Source: Nephrocerus scutellatus (Eukaryota; Arthropoda; Insecta; Diptera; Pipunculidae). Taken from it: a stretch of 64,000 bases of DNA. The stretch spans positions 128,804,277 to 128,868,276 of the forward strand of contig OX352761.1 in the NCBI GenBank assembly GCA_947095585.1. The letters are read 5' to 3'. The notes under the pieces were generated by a model. That model was not told where the DNA came from. It did not search any database and was given only the letters and a program-made list of their open reading frames with translations. The position numbers and the translations under genes are program-made. Positions 49,481 to 62,463 of this stretch are shown here, one piece after another. The stretch's first letter is position 1; every line of letters starts with the position of its first letter.

Positions 49481-50423
49481 AGGATGTTCGTTCGTAATGA
49501 ACGATTGTTAGCGTGAACATGCCAACTACCTACCATTACAGCAGTATTCTCTTCTTACTTACATGGATTTTCCTGTCCAATATCTTCTGTTATTTATTTT
49601 ATCCGTCTGGAAAGTATAGGTATTATTACGAACGAATTATAAAGTAATGGTACACATCACCTAGCGATTTGTCTGTCGGTCGTGGTTTAGCCCATAGTGC
49701 TACTGTTGTACATGCATTATACATCGTAAAATGTTTGTATTAGCGGCATTTTATTGGCACAGGAATAGGAATAGAGTTTAGCTTTCCCAATATAAAATTA
49801 ACTAGAATGGTTAACTTCTGTACCACTTTTTCGCACCACATAATTTTCCCAAAATGTTCCCAAAATAAAATTAAAAGTAATACAAACAGTTTACTAGTAC
49901 AAACTTTATTTAACAAGTTAATAATAATAATTTGTAACGCAAATTTTGTTGTTGTTTCGATTTAATGTACCTATTTATGTAAGTTTGGGCCCTAATGCGG
50001 CTATAGGTCTTAAGTAAAAGTTTTCAAAACGAATACCTAAATGGCGAAGGGTAAAATTCTGACAGACGGAACCCAATGCAAATTGGAAACCCTCTTCGAT
50101 CGGACAGACTGGGGGTCAGTGATGTGGTTTCAGTTGGTGGGCGGTTAGATGGTTGGGGCAACCCGGCAACGCCTGTTGTTTCAGCTAAACTTGAAAACTA
50201 CTGGACCGATTTTGATGAGTTACAGGGTTTTTTGTATTGTGGGAAGTCAGGTTAGACCAAGTATTTCAGTTAGTTTCTTTATAAAATACCAATTTAAATT
50301 TCAAGCATAAATTTATGGTTGTACTATAAACTCATTTTACTGAAATACAAAAACACATAAACATTTTTAAAATTTTTTTGTGTGTTTTCTAAATATCTGT
50401 GAATATCGGCATACGTATGTGCA
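49481..50423. other. No gene recognised
   Basis: AT-rich sequence without domain-bearing frames. The stretch 50100-50250 is slightly richer in GC, but no feature was assigned. Confidence 0.45.
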
Positions 50424-50582
50424 TCAGTGTTTTCTGCCAGGTCGATTGGTCTGAAATTCTGCCTTGAGGGCGTCACACATAAAAAGTTTGTGTTCTGGCG
50501 TTTCTTTTGCTTCGTTGCAAAAGTGGCAGCGGTCCGTTTGGAATTTCCACATTTTTATTAAGTGGTTATGGAATGGGCCAGT
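50424..50582 (-). pseudogene. Non-LTR ORF2 C-terminal zinc-motif fragment
   Basis: The minus strand reads 'TGPFHNHLIKMWKFQTDRC' then 'HFCNEAKETPEHKLFMCDAL' and a stop at 50424. The Cys-x2-Cys...His-x4-Cys arrangement with 'ETPEH' is the conserved C-terminal block of RNase-H/R1/jockey-type non-LTR proteins. No further ORF2 was recognised upstream (towards 50740), so this is a short relic of a separate family. Confidence 0.75.
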
Positions 50583-51403
50583 GGTTGGTTTTGGGCAGTT
50601 CGTTTGTGTGGGAGAACCAGCTCCACGTTGTTCTGGAATTCAAAACTGGGTCTTTAAATGCTAGCAGTGCGGCCTAGCTGTGGGAGGTCATGTAGGGTTC
50701 CTAGGGATATTCGTAGTGTGGTTCTTTGCCTTAATATATTCCTGTCATTAAAGAATTACTAATGCCGTTTCATACCATCAATTGTTGTTTCCTTCCATCT
50801 TTTATATTCTGTCTTCGTATTTCTGTGTAATGTCAACAATCAGCGGTCAAACAATAAATAATGAAATTAATGTATGTATGTACTTCGAAGCGACTAATGG
50901 CCAGACATTTCTACACGCAACTCTAATAAAATATTTATTTGCTTTTCTCTGCTTTATCAATGAGATGAGGCAGGAGGTTTTGTAATGCGCTGTGATTCCT
51001 GCCGCGTGGCTGAGCAACATACACCACACAACTACTCGCACTCGCTTGTGTGTGTGCAAATAAAACGTGAAAAGCTAGATAAGAGCTAAACAATTACCTC
51101 AATAATATTTCCTCTTCCTGCTTTTATATTTATAAGGAACTTGCTCGGGGACGCTTCTTATTTTTTTCCAAATAGTATAATACTCGTCTATGGAGTGTCA
51201 ATGTGTGAGAAGTATGTGAGAAATGTGTACCATTTGCAGGACATTGCCATTACACAGCATTCTGTGCGAGTGTTTCTAATGTGATATTTATTAGAAAATA
51301 CCATAAAATTCCGAAGTGTGTACAGATAGTGTACCCACCGAGACTTTCCACTTACAAACAATAGCACTACGGGGATACTTAATTAAACGTTATGTCGGTA
51401 TTT
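50583..51403. other. No gene recognised
   Basis: Frames at 50782-50985 and 50847-51059 oppose each other and lack any domain. Nothing else supported. Confidence 0.45.
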
Positions 51404-51510
51404 ATTGTTACGAAATTTAGGCTTTTGAGTTCGTAAAGAATTTGCAAATAAAACACAACACAAGTTTATTAATTTACAAATAACAACTTTAATAAACAAA
51501 CAGTAAAAAC
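51404..51510 (-). mobile_element. LTR 3'-end fragment, same family as 37640-38535
   Basis: On the minus strand: 'ttgtgttgtgttttatttgc', 'ttacgaactcaaaagcctaa' and 'atttcgtaacaata', matching 38460-38532. Truncated. Confidence 0.55.
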
Positions 51511-51534
51511 AACCCAAGTTCGCAATGTATATTA

Positions 51535-53539
51535 TATACAGGGTGTATCCGTTAAGGTGGCAAATACTTAAAGGGATGATTCCTTGGCTAATTTCGTGAA
51601 AAAAAAGCATGGAATGGGGGGCCTATTTTCACCCTCTGCGGTGTACGTAGCGTTTTAAAACGAAGAGACGTACTTTTGATCTTACATCACTTCACACCCT
51701 GTAACTCTTTAACGCTTCTAGCTATAAGGTCACTGAGGGCCCCTTTTCATAGAAAATGATTACCGATATGAAAGTCGTCAAAGTCAAAAAAAATTTATAT
51801 TTTTTTAAAATTTTATATTCATCAAGCACCTGGCTAAGCACGAAGAGCATGCTCTAAGTACCCGCGGCCTTTTATTTATCTTACGTGGAAAAGCCCCGCA
51901 CAATATACCAGATAAGAGTTATGATGCAGCTGGACCCCATCTGGGACAGATGACCCATTGCTGTACTGGGTGAAATATAATTTGTTGACATTACTGGAGC
52001 CGCATTCCATCACGTACGGCGTAAAATGTATGAGCACCTGTGGGAACATGTTGCCGTTTGATATTTCGCCTCCGTTAACATTAATATTTAGTATTTAAAC
52101 CACATTTTTAATAAAATCTTAGTTCATGTCTTCTTTGGGCGGAATCGCTGCCGGTTTAATTAAATAAAGTTTTTGTTAATAATTTTGCCATAATATATGT
52201 TAGTTTATATATGTTCTATAAAAAAATAAACAAAAATACATATTTGCGGATAATTAAGGATCTTTTTGCATAGACTCATCTTCAACAAACGCATAAGTTT
52301 TTAAGAAACCTTCTTGTAATAAATTTCTCGATGTTCTATTGCACATGCGAGTAGAATGCAATAAAGACACTGAATTGAATTGTTCCATTGGGACACACTT
52401 CTAACGAAATGACATCATCTGTGATACTGCAAGTACCTCCTTCAAGTTTCGAATGCGAATAATGAAAAAAATTCACGTTATACCCTAATTCAACTTTTAT
52501 TATCCCGGATCGGCACATGCACACAATTATAGTGCGTACGTGCAGGATTCATTATGTTTCACTTTTAATCCTTTATACGCTAAGCATTTTACCACAAGCC
52601 CCCTAGCTGCAGCGTTGTGAAAAGTTTGCCTCCTTCTTCGCGACTTTCTATTTCGCTTTGCTTTGCATGGCAACATGAAGAGAACAACTTTTATGCGATC
52701 TAATTAATACGAATTGAATGATGGAACGAAGGCAGTGTACGTATGAGTAATTGGAGCACTGAACATCTTACGTGTCGTTTTCCATGGCTACCAGGAACGG
52801 GGGCGTTTTCACCAACAAAATTATTTTAATTTTTCTCTTTTTGTTTTGTTTTACACTCGCGCTTTTCAAGACACAGAAAGGAGTAAGAAAGATTAAGACC
52901 AGGTGGGTGGAGTGATGGGTGCACGATAATGCAGCTTACACACCTGCATGCGCAATTTGAATGATGAGCGCCTAATTCTTGTTGTTGTTTTGTTGTTGAT
53001 TCGTGTACAGCTAGTGACGGATAATAATAAAATTGTGTTGTTCTTAATGTTATAAAATGTTGTTGCGCGTAAAAGTTTACTAAGATTTTAATTACATTGT
53101 GTGATGGTTTATTCCTTGACAAACTTTTGCAAGGATTTTCCAGATTAAATTGTCAATTTGGTTATTAGATCAGCTGAATATGCAATTAATTTTTAAGCAT
53201 TAGACAACTCTATGAAATGTACATATACATAATTGAAATTGGGTCACTTTGTTTTCATGCCATAGACGTAAAACAGCAGGAGGATAACCATTTGGAATTA
53301 GGACAGACCAGAGGTGCCGGACTTTCTAATAGAATTAAATATAGTGGACATTGGTCGATTTCTTTATAAAATTGCAATCAAATAAACACTGGTGAATATT
53401 TTTCAATGTTTGATACTTTGTTGAAAACAAAAATATTTCCCATTCGTTTTGGAATATACATAGGCTGACTTTTCAGTAGCGCATCCTCAATTTGGGAGTA
53501 AATTTTATATGGTTTGAAGCGGTAGTTGAATGAATAACT
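51535..53539. other. No gene; possible transposon end at 51538
   Basis: 'tacagggtgtatccgttaag' at 51538-51557 looks like the outer end of a Tc1/mariner-type or related element, but no matching partner was found; 'actgggtgaaatat' near 51967 is not convincing. The rest is AT-rich and non-coding. Confidence 0.35.
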
Positions 53540-54125
53540 GAATAAATATTGTACTTAAATGACTGAAACGTTTAAGGATTGGTACCATAACATAGATCTT
53601 AACCGGCGCGTCACAAACAATTCCAACGTGGCGGCGGTCTATCAACACGTGGTTTATCTGGTTGCGAGTGGCTTCATCAGGAGATACCCAGGTGGCTTTG
53701 TGGATGATTTTACGCGCAAACCTTGTACGTAGGTATTCGTGTAAGCTATGGGTGCCAATGTACTGATTGAAAATTGGCTCCCTACCTATTTTGGCATTCA
53801 TAACCGCCAGAATGATTTTTACATCATACTGAGTGCAGGCACATGGAGCTTCCGTTCGACTGATTCAATCTGTGGGTTTCATTATTTTGCTGACTAGAAA
53901 CCCCACCCCGACAGGGTATCGGTAAGCTGCTGTGCAGCTCGAGCTCTATAGAGTGAGCTTACGTTCCATAAGAAAATTCTAAAATCGTTTAGCAATTTTC
54001 GTTACAGAGGTCGTCGTGGTTCATCAGTGTCCCCGAGGATGATTTTGGGCTCCGTTTTTTTAAGGGCCCAGCTTTTCCTGCATTGGAGAAAAATTACTGA
54101 CGGCCACCACGTGGAGCAGTTCTAG
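53540..54125 (-). mobile_element. RTE-like endonuclease-region fragment (copy A6)
   Basis: The minus strand reads 'NAKIGREPIFNQYIGTHSL' near 53790, then 'TRFARKIIHKATWVSPDEAT' and 'NQINHVLIDRRHV', the middle of the A-family endonuclease domain. 5' sequence to about 54125 matches the A5 5' region ('gctcgagct', 'gtgagcttacgttcc'). Truncated before the RT. Confidence 0.8.
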
Positions 54126-54214
54126 AGCATTCTGTGTTATTCCCCCTATTCTGCTGATGGCTGAGCGCACATTTATACAGTAGTTTTTAATAATGTACTC
54201 TATATTACCTTCGC

Positions 54215-54350
54215 GCCCGGATGTGTTTGTGTGTTTGTGACCAAATTTTTTGATACATTTTTAGTCCACTTCCTATAAACCGAATTTATTAAAACTTTGC
54301 ATACATGTTAATCGCTGATGACAACACTTTCTGTAAAAATTTGGAAAGGA
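54215..54350. repeat. Dispersed repeat fragment (copy C6)
   Basis: Contains 'gcccggatgtgtttgtgtg', 'ccacttcctataaaccgaat' and 'acactttctgtaaaaatttg', parallel to C4. Only one unit is preserved. Confidence 0.5.
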
Positions 54351-54539
54351 TGTTGAGTTATTTGCTGAGATAAACAATCTCATTTAGCTTGTGGATCAGC
54401 TCAGTAGAATCCCAGACATTATAAGTCATAACGCTAATATCCTTGACTTCTATTGTTCTTACCTCACATCCTAACAAATCCACCGTCAGTTTATTATTAC
54501 CGCTAGGATTCAAAATATTTCAAGCTTTCTGCACGCTCT

Positions 54540-55140
54540 TCTTTATCACTTGAGAGCTCGAGCTCGAAAAATAACGTATGTTAAGCAAGTCCCTAATGAT
54601 TGATAGTTCAATCGTTAGTAGCAGAGTTTCTCAACTCAGGTGTCGAACATATGGAAACATATGGATTTATGGTCTCTTTAACTAATGTAATGAAGGACAT
54701 TCACAGTGAATGTGCTAGGATGATTCGTCATCCTCCGAGCTGAACCTACATTCCGTTATTTCTTGCAAGAGATTACAGTGCATCGTAGCAGCATTTAAGT
54801 GGTTAGTGTCCATTAGGTTGGACGATAACGCTTTAAGTGGTGCCTGACTATCTGAAAAGATATATATTCTAGCGCCTTTAATTCCTTGGCTAATCTCGGC
54901 GCAGATCTCAATGGCATAGAGTTCGGCTTTGAAAACCGTGGGACTCTTACCCATTGGTATTGAGACCTTGGTGTTGGGTCCAAAGACGCTAGCTTCAACT
55001 CCAGATTCTTTCTTCGATCCATCGGTAAACCAGAGCAGACCTCTAGCTTGTCGGACCATATTTAGACCAGATTTCACGGTCTAATATTTCTACCTCTACC
55101 GTCATTGTATAGTTTCTATTTTACTGAACTTTGCATTTAA
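54540..55140 (-). mobile_element. Non-LTR fragment with RNase H domain (separate lineage)
   Basis: The minus-strand frame 55077-54715 has RNase H hallmarks in order: 'LLWFTDGSKKESGVEAS' (first Asp), 'SPTVFKAELYAIEICAEI' (Glu) and 'IYIFSDSQAPLKALSS' (Asp). Its sequence differs clearly from the B1/B4 RNase H, so it belongs to another element family. RT and 3' end are not recognisable. A single open domain of 120 codons. Confidence 0.82.
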
Positions 55141-56539
55141 TTTTAACATTACAATGGCACTTACACTGGCATAACATTTTTTCGAATGAATAAGCAATTA
55201 AGGAAATTAGACGTGGCAGGCTGGTTAAAGCCCACTTAAGCCTACCTATTACTTGTGCGCTTGTTTGGGTAGCAACGAAACGCTCTCAATCACACGAACA
55301 CAAAAAGCAAATGCTGACTGCTCAATACCGTCGTCCTTCTAATTATGTATTCGAGACATGATTAACTTCGAATCATTGTATATATCGTATGGAAATACAT
55401 TCACAGAGCATAGTCGGTTGTCGCTCGCTCTACTCGACTTGGGAACGAGGTAATCTTACTGAGGTCATCTCTGTGCGGATACTGGCTATCGCGCCAACGA
55501 CACATAAATAAAGGTTAAAGATTGTAACCGTACGTGCAATTCATCAATGCTCAAGGGTTAGAACTTTTAAGAGTAGTATGGCTTTCACAACCCCTTTACC
55601 ACCTGATGCATGCCACATCTGCCGGAGGTGAATAGTGATGATTGCAACAGATTTCAGAATGTGAGAGAGTCCATCAGACTGCCTAATCCTATGCGAGATT
55701 ATTAATCGACTTTGAAAAGTAAAGGCATTTACATAATATGGTATAAGTGACCTTAATCTCGCCACACAGGACGTCAGTGTAAATACTCAATGGGCAGGAT
55801 TGTTCAGGTAATAATGAGATATGGAAATTAAGTCCATTCTCAAAGTTAATTTCAATGCGAATGCGATGGATAGATGTGACGAGGAGATTATTCTCCTTTG
55901 AATATTCACTAACACACAAACACACACAGGTACATGCACAATAAATTGCATCACATGTGGTTTAATAGAGTGGGTTAAATAGGATGAAATACAACCATTG
56001 AATAGCTCTTCTAAATCGAAAGGACTTTTCCTTTAACGGGGATTATCGAATGTAATCTGTGATGACATATCCTTTGTTGTCGCTCTCAATAATAATTAAT
56101 TTATGAGGGCTTTTAATTAATTAAATAATGTGTGATTCAGATGGTGTTATGCATTAAGCGCAAATGAGTAAATGTCATACAATATTACTGGCATATTAGT
56201 AAGCTTCCTTTCAAATTTAAATCTAAGCCGCAATGTAATTTCCACTCATACTCCGCAGCTTTCTATAAACATTCACTTCGTCTTGGCTTTCTCTTAAGAT
56301 TAAGATTGGGAAGATACGTTGTAAATCCAAAATTGCGCATAATAATGTCATGTGAATGTTTTGATGAAGCCAATATCTAACCAACCACCAATACGAATGT
56401 CGACTACAACTACAAACGTACAATTTGTCACCATATATAACTCCTGGTTGAATACAATGATGGATGATGATGATGGAGCATCCGAAGATGAGATTTTATT
56501 CAAGGGGACTGCCCTATACTCAGAGAAAAAACGACAATG
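55141..56539. other. No gene recognised
   Basis: AT-rich. Frames at 55689-55925 and 56348-56632 have no domain. No terminal repeats noticed. Confidence 0.45.
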
Positions 56540-58016
56540 ATAAGCAGGACACATACCTGGGATGTTCGAGCAAATCAATAGACTTTGCAAAACAAAATCT
56601 GAAATACCGACCTTTGTTTTCTCAAAACTCAATGGTCATGGTCTCAGTCTCAATCTTAGTCCCAAATATCTCAAAGTTATCTTAGATAGAAAGCTTAGCT
56701 GAAAGGCTTACATAGAGAAGAGGGTTAAGAAAGCATCATGTGTTGCCCTCTATGCCAGCAGCAAATCATTGGCAGGAAATTGGGCCTTCAACCGAGAATG
56801 GCTTTCTGGATGTACTAAGCTGTTGTACAACCAACTCCTACCTATAGATCGCTAGTCTGGTGGCCAGCGGTAAGAAAGAAGTACAATGTTACCAAGTTCA
56901 GCAGATGACAGTGATCAGCAGCAGTTGGCATCACAGGAGCTCTACGGTTATGTCCGACTGAGGCCCTTAACACGATATTACACCTACTACCTCATAACAT
57001 ATTTATCAAGTGTGTTGTAACGTGCAGTGCAATATGACTCAGTGAATCTGCTACTAACTACTGCATCTTCAACCTTTGCTTTGGCTCTTTATTCGGAGTT
57101 GAGTTTCCTATCAGGAGAAATTGGAAGTATAGGGCAGAAACGAGGCAATTTGACGAAACAAAGTTCACTGGGGGATCCAAGATGAAGGATGCAGCTATCT
57201 TCTCGGAGTGTCTAAATCGGTCAGGGTCAAGCTACCCGATACAACTGCATCTTCCAAGCAGAGATCCTAGCAATAAGGGAGGCCTGGAGGGCACTAAGGC
57301 GCACAACTCGGAAGGGTTGGAATATGTGTTGATAGTCAATCTGCCATAAAGGCAATTCATGCGACCACCATAAGTGCCCAGAAGAATTGGCTTTTTTTGG
57401 CCAAATTCTAGACAGGCACAGTAACATAGAGGGAAACGAAAGGGTGCACGAAGGGGGTCACTATATGGACACCGGCTCTACGGAAAGAGTTATTTGTTTA
57501 ATGAGCTCAGTCAAGGAACAAATTCTCTTCTCTACGAAGTCACAACTAAAGTGGAACAGTCTATCGAACTGCGCCATATCAAGAATAGTATGGAAATCCT
57601 ATAACAAAAGGAAAACCACCGAGTTAATATCAAGCACCCGGTAGGATATTGCCAGATTGTGGCCATCAGCACGGGTCAGTGGAAAGTGGGCAGCCATGCT
57701 GCTAAGCTGGGTATACCACAAAACAGCTTGTGCAATGATGAAAATGAAAAAGAAACTTTCTCTGTAGCTGTCTGGTCCTAGCAGAGTCATGACTCCGAAC
57801 TTTAGGTAAACCATTTTGTTCCTACCTGAAAGAGCTCTCAAATTACAGAATCATCGAGTTGATGAGGTATCTGAACGCTACAGGCTGGATTTAAACTACT
57901 CAAATATCCATTTTTAGGTCTCTTGAGCTGTGTGGCATCAAAATGGTGCACTCTAGCGCTAATTGAGGACCTCGCAAGTGCAGCAAAGTTCACCACTATA
58001 CCTACCTACTTAAGAA
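56540..58016 (+). mobile_element. RNase-H non-LTR fragment (copy B4)
   Basis: The plus strand starts in the RT thumb region; 'ILDRKLS' and 'EKRVKKASCALYASSKSLA' near 56680-56760. RNase H follows, with 'gttcactgggggatccaaga' near 57162 and 'ggcaattcatgcgacc' near 57350. The C-terminal part is near 57480-57900, ending 'ctgaacgctacaggctgg' and 'cctacctactt' at 58016. Frames are broken throughout. 57107-57360 is nearly identical to 61395-61660. Confidence 0.78.
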
Positions 58017-59124
58017 TTTAGCAGAAATTTGGGCAGCGACGACTATTCGGTCATTACAACGAATCTTGTCGTTAATGTACATATGTAAAATTGCGAGTTT
58101 ATCAGATTCCTTGATGTACAAGCCATTCATGGGTAAATACTCTGGTTAAAGTTTCAATTAGAAGACAGGAGAAAGTTCCGGGTCTTGGACGCGTTAAATT
58201 CTTCTCTATTTTATTATCCTGTCCGCTCTAAAACATGACATGCAAAAAACATACAGCAATATCAGGACATTTTGATTTGGGATTGATTGGGATTATTGAG
58301 TAGAATTATTGTTAGGCATAGCAAGTAGTTATTAAGCAGAATTGTTCTTAGGCATATTAAGTAATTATAAAAGAACAAAAAAAAACTAAAATTTGTTAAA
58401 TAAAGAAGAAAACCCTACATCTAGAAAATAAAACCCATTTCTTTTTAATTTGTAACACACCGCCGAGAAGAAACCTGGGTGACCGGCGAGAGCAAAACAG
58501 GTCTGTCTAACACTAAGGATTGCAAGTTTTAGGATATTTTATGAGGATTGCTTGCCTTTTTATAGGTATTGGCTGGACTTTCAGGAAAAGTGTATAATCT
58601 AGACTATCTAGAAGAATATAATAGATGGCAAAGCTAACGCGATTCTTGTGCCATCTTTAACACCTCTTCTGAACTGTTGTTGAAATACCTCTAGTCCAGC
58701 GGTTTTGTGTATGCTGATATCACTTAAAATAGATGTTAGGTACGGATATGAAAATGGTATCCATCCCTCATTTAATACTCGAAGGTACAGGTGGAAGCAG
58801 CGCACAATCTGAAAGCAAAATGCCCAGCAAGCAGATTGGCCCTGTCCTTAAAGCTGACAGTTGGGATATCGTTAGAATTGAGCGTTGGAATTGTCAGCGA
58901 GGACGGAATGTTAATTGAAAAAAAAAACACGTATGAGGAATATTTTGCCAAGCTCTGTTTTTACTCATCACTGCCATCGGCTGGCATTCAAAACTCAAGC
59001 TCACAGGCATCTCCTCCTCTCCTCTTTCTAATCTTTAACGAACATGCTGTGCTTGCTCAGCCTAGCATTATAAGGGTACAACCCCCTTTATGCGTGCGCA
59101 ATTATGTAAAAAAACCAAAATACG
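58017..59124. other. No gene; LTR-like AT-rich stretch
   Basis: 58270-58450 has imperfect tandem copies of 'attgttaggcatagcaagta' and 'attgttcttaggcatattaa', then AATAAA-type signals (58400, 58427). It could be the 3' part of an LTR, but no boundary was defined. The frame at 58791-59273 (160 codons) has no recognisable domain and includes a SINE-like relic, so it is not called. Confidence 0.4.
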
Positions 59125-59195
59125 GAAGTTCGCGAGAATATAGATCCTGGTCGACAACGGTCGGTTGCGCCAAATATTATTATTGTTATATACGA
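59125..59195 (+). mobile_element. Diverged SINE 3' fragment
   Basis: 'gttcgcgagaatatagatcc', 'acaacggtcggttgcgcc' and 'aatattattattg' parallel the SINE end at 46208-46262. Short and diverged; low confidence. Confidence 0.45.
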
Positions 59196-61384
59196 AAAAT
59201 AAGTAGAGTTGCGAAAGCATTTCGGTACACCATCAACCTTATTATTAAATATTCCCAACAAATTGACTTATAGTCCTTTGGTCTCATGTGCAATACAAAA
59301 TTCATTTGGTTGTTGTTTTAATTGCATGAGTAGTGTTAAAATCCATCTACCCGTCCTTATAACATTAGCAATAATAACAAAATTTTAAGACCGACAGGAC
59401 AAGAGATGTTGTTGGGTTATATAAACAACAAATCGCTTTTTAAAATAAATCTTTCCAAAATATGCTTTTAGCATATTCTGAATATGTATATGGACCAAAT
59501 CATGACATTAATATAATGTCATGTCGTGCCGACGGTAATTGTAGAAACTATTAGTGCTATTAGCTGTGAATGTAATCTTCTCTGCTACGGGATGTCAATC
59601 AATAAAAGTGTGCCGCACTGCTGCACAATTGAGGTCCTCAACTTTATGCGATCATATAGCGCTCATCTATAGATGAGCTTCGTTCCCCTAAAGAGAAAAA
59701 GAGTCTGACATTAACTTAATATTTTCTTACCAAACCAAATTTTACAGCGTAAAGCTTTACTCAAGGGATTGTCAAAATACTTGAGAGCGTATGCGATATT
59801 TAACTTCCAAATATTACCACCACCACCCCCTTTCCATGAATGAATGCTGGAAAAATTAATGTTCCATAATAATTTGCATGTGCAAAAATCTTTTATGATT
59901 GAGATAAATCCTGCTTATGGGTGGTAAAAAGCGTGTACAAGCAAACGAATCCCGTAGGGAGTAAGTGTGGGTGGAGACAGGACGAAAAGGAGTTGGGTTT
60001 TAAGTATGCGTATATTTTTGCTTGTATGCACGATGACTGTGGGACACTTAGCACTTGGTGAATTATTATTTAAAAATAGAGAACGGCAGACAGCCATCAA
60101 TCAGAGGCATTATATGGTGATTGTCTTATCCGGTCGCAAATAAGTAGTTCTCTTCGAAAGGACTACGTTTTACATTATTTTTAACTGTTTCTTATGTCGA
60201 AAATACCACAATCAGAGCTGCGATATTGAAGGGTTAAAATTTGGGGCATAGGAAAACATTGAAAAAATTACGAATCTTTAAACAACCGTTCAGACACTTT
60301 TCGTCACCAGTAAACTCTTTTGTCAACCATCAAAAACCCGAAAAGGACACAAATGAAATTTTCGCGATCGCTTGCTTCAGAATGCCCCACAGTTTAATCG
60401 CCCTCAATGTTGTTGCCAAAAGAAATAACAACACTGTCAACTGATATAAATATGAGTGAGATTAGAAGCGACAATGACATCAAGTCGTAAAGACCAAGTT
60501 AACGTTCACATATTGCCATCGGCATTGTCGTCCTGCAGTTAACAAACCACCCACGCGACGCGAATCGACGCGCCGTCAACAACAGAGACGAATTATGCAA
60601 ATCGATTTACGCATAACAAATTTCGAGGTAATGTGTGTGTGTGTTTGCATGTGAACAATGGAATGGTTGTGTCAAATGTGTGTTCTGTTTCCTTGGCGAA
60701 GCAAATAAGAAGAATCCACCAAGCGACGATCCCCAAGCAACGACCATCGACCGCTCATAAATTTCGTTATCCATTTTTATCTCGCTCTTCAGCGTTTGGC
60801 ACAGTCGTCCGTCGATCGTTCCTTCGTTGCGATGTCTATGAGCAACTCTCCTTGGGCTCCCTATGGATATCGAAGGATAATATTTTTATTCTCTCCATCT
60901 ATATTGGGCACCCAATGTGCTACAATACGACACAATATGAATATTGACACCCTTGTTACCCTGTCCGCCTTTTATGATGATTATGGGTTTTATGAAGTAA
61001 AAAGTAGGAGATACGTTCTTTTGGAATACGCAATCGATTCGATGAAATTAGGAACATAGATATGTATTTACGATGATGCATTGACTGATGTGTCTGAAGG
61101 TAATCGCCAAATTTGGTTCACAGAGTAAGAGTAACCTTGTACGGAAGATGGTAATGAACCGAACTTGCATACACATGGCTTTAATTACAGTGTACACTGT
61201 GACAGTGGTAATAGTTATAAGACCCCACAGAAAGCATTAGTAAAGTATCTAGATTTGTATGTATGTATATAAGTACAAGCCCTTAATATGATTTTACAGT
61301 GGGACCAGTAAAAATGAATGTAACTTCAACATTTAGACTTTAAGAATCTTAATATTACTTTGGTAGACAGTTGGATAGTTTCAG
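59196..61384. other. No gene recognised
   Basis: Includes a (GT)n tract near 60631-60645. Frames at 60241-60444, 60633-60947 and 60796-61059 have no domain; the latter two overlap in different frames. No terminal repeats were recognised. Confidence 0.45.
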
Positions 61385-61662
61385 AAGGGTTTGGGTAGAA
61401 ACTGGAAGGATAGGGCAGAAACGAGGCAATTTGACGAAACAATGTTCACTGGGGGATCCAAGATGGAGGATGCAGCTATCTTCTCGGAGTGTCTAAATCT
61501 GTCACGGTCATACAAGCTACCCGATTCAACTGCATCTTCCAAGCAGAGATCCTAGCAATAAGGGAGGCCTGGAGTACATTAAGGTGCACAGCTCGGAAGG
61601 GTTGGCATATGTGTTGATATTCAATCTGCCATAAAGGCAATTCATGCGACCACCATAGAGTG
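61385..61662 (+). mobile_element. RNase-H non-LTR fragment (copy B5a)
   Basis: Nearly identical to 57107-57370: 'ggatagggcagaaacgaggc', 'gttcactgggggatccaaga' and 'ggcaattcatgcgacca'. It ends abruptly at an inverted junction with the next fragment. Confidence 0.82.
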
Positions 61663-62285
61663 GTAGAGTGGTGGTCCGCGCTGTCTTAGCGAAGGCCTCA
61701 AATGGCGGTTGATTGCGCCGTTTTGTAACGACATTCCTTAGGAGATCTAATGAAAGGAAAGATAGTTGTGTTTATTGTATTCAACCTTTGTCATTCAGTT
61801 ACGATATTAGATCAGTGATGCCGCACTCTGAAAGCGCCCTCATTTCGGAAAAGAAGGGATTACTCAGTCGGAAGTCGGAAGCCTGCCAGGGCCGGTAATT
61901 GCTAAGATAATAAATGAGAATTTCTTTCTTATTTACGTCCAAGCTGCTCCTGCAGAAGGTATTATGAGGGATTTCCAGTTTGGCTACGTGGCTGCCTACT
62001 GACTGCCATAATTACGGCAGTCACTCTTGAAACAACTCTTCGTGATCTGGAGATCAGCTCGATTTATTTGCCTTTGTTATAGGAAGGCGTGGTACATTTG
62101 GTCAAGTGAATCCACCTTAGCTGTGCTTTGGTGATAAGGAAAGTGAGAAAATTATGTCTGACGGAGACGGATTTTAGCAATAAGATCTCCGCCTGGAAAA
62201 TGCTAGTAGAGATTAAGATTTTCAGAGAAAACTTCAGCACCGACTCCATTTCTTCTCTTGGATCAATCAGTGAAGAGAATTACAT
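61663..62285 (-). mobile_element. RNase-H non-LTR 3' fragment, inverted (copy B5b)
   Basis: Minus-strand 3' end of the B family. The 'accaccactctaccactct' tail is at 61660-61680. Inside are 'gatcagtgatgccgcactct' (complement of the B2 region near 28090) and 'gatctggagatcagctcga' near 62045. It abuts B5a tail-to-middle in the opposite direction, so two insertions or an inversion are needed. Confidence 0.72.
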
Positions 62286-62463
62286 AAAAAAGTCTCAAAA
62301 ATATCCCGTCCTTCCAACTTTCTCGAGTCGGAAACTCAACGGCAAAGAAGTGCACTTTAAGAATGTCGGTTGAAGATGGTATCATATCCTTTGGTCACAA
62401 CTGCAGTATATAGCAGTGACCGTATAGTTTGCTAACAAATCAACCAGATTCTCTGAGACGAAC
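62286..62463. repeat. Dispersed repeat D (copy 2)
   Basis: Reverse complement of 9565-9790 region: 'aactttctcgagtcggaaac', 'gtcggttgaagatggtatca', 'aactgcagtatatagcag' and 'agattctctgag'. Homology stops at 62463, exactly where the LTR begins, which defines the insertion point. Confidence 0.65.

Noticed and set aside
51538..51990. Complete small DNA transposon beginning 'acagggtg'
   Set aside because: No convincing inverted partner; the 'gggtgaaa' near 51967 is in direct orientation.
52826..53122. 98-codon minus-strand ORF
   Set aside because: No motif, no splice evidence and composition typical of intergenic DNA.
58791..59273. 160-codon plus-strand ORF
   Set aside because: No domain, low-complexity parts, and it runs over a probable SINE relic; no splice or start support.
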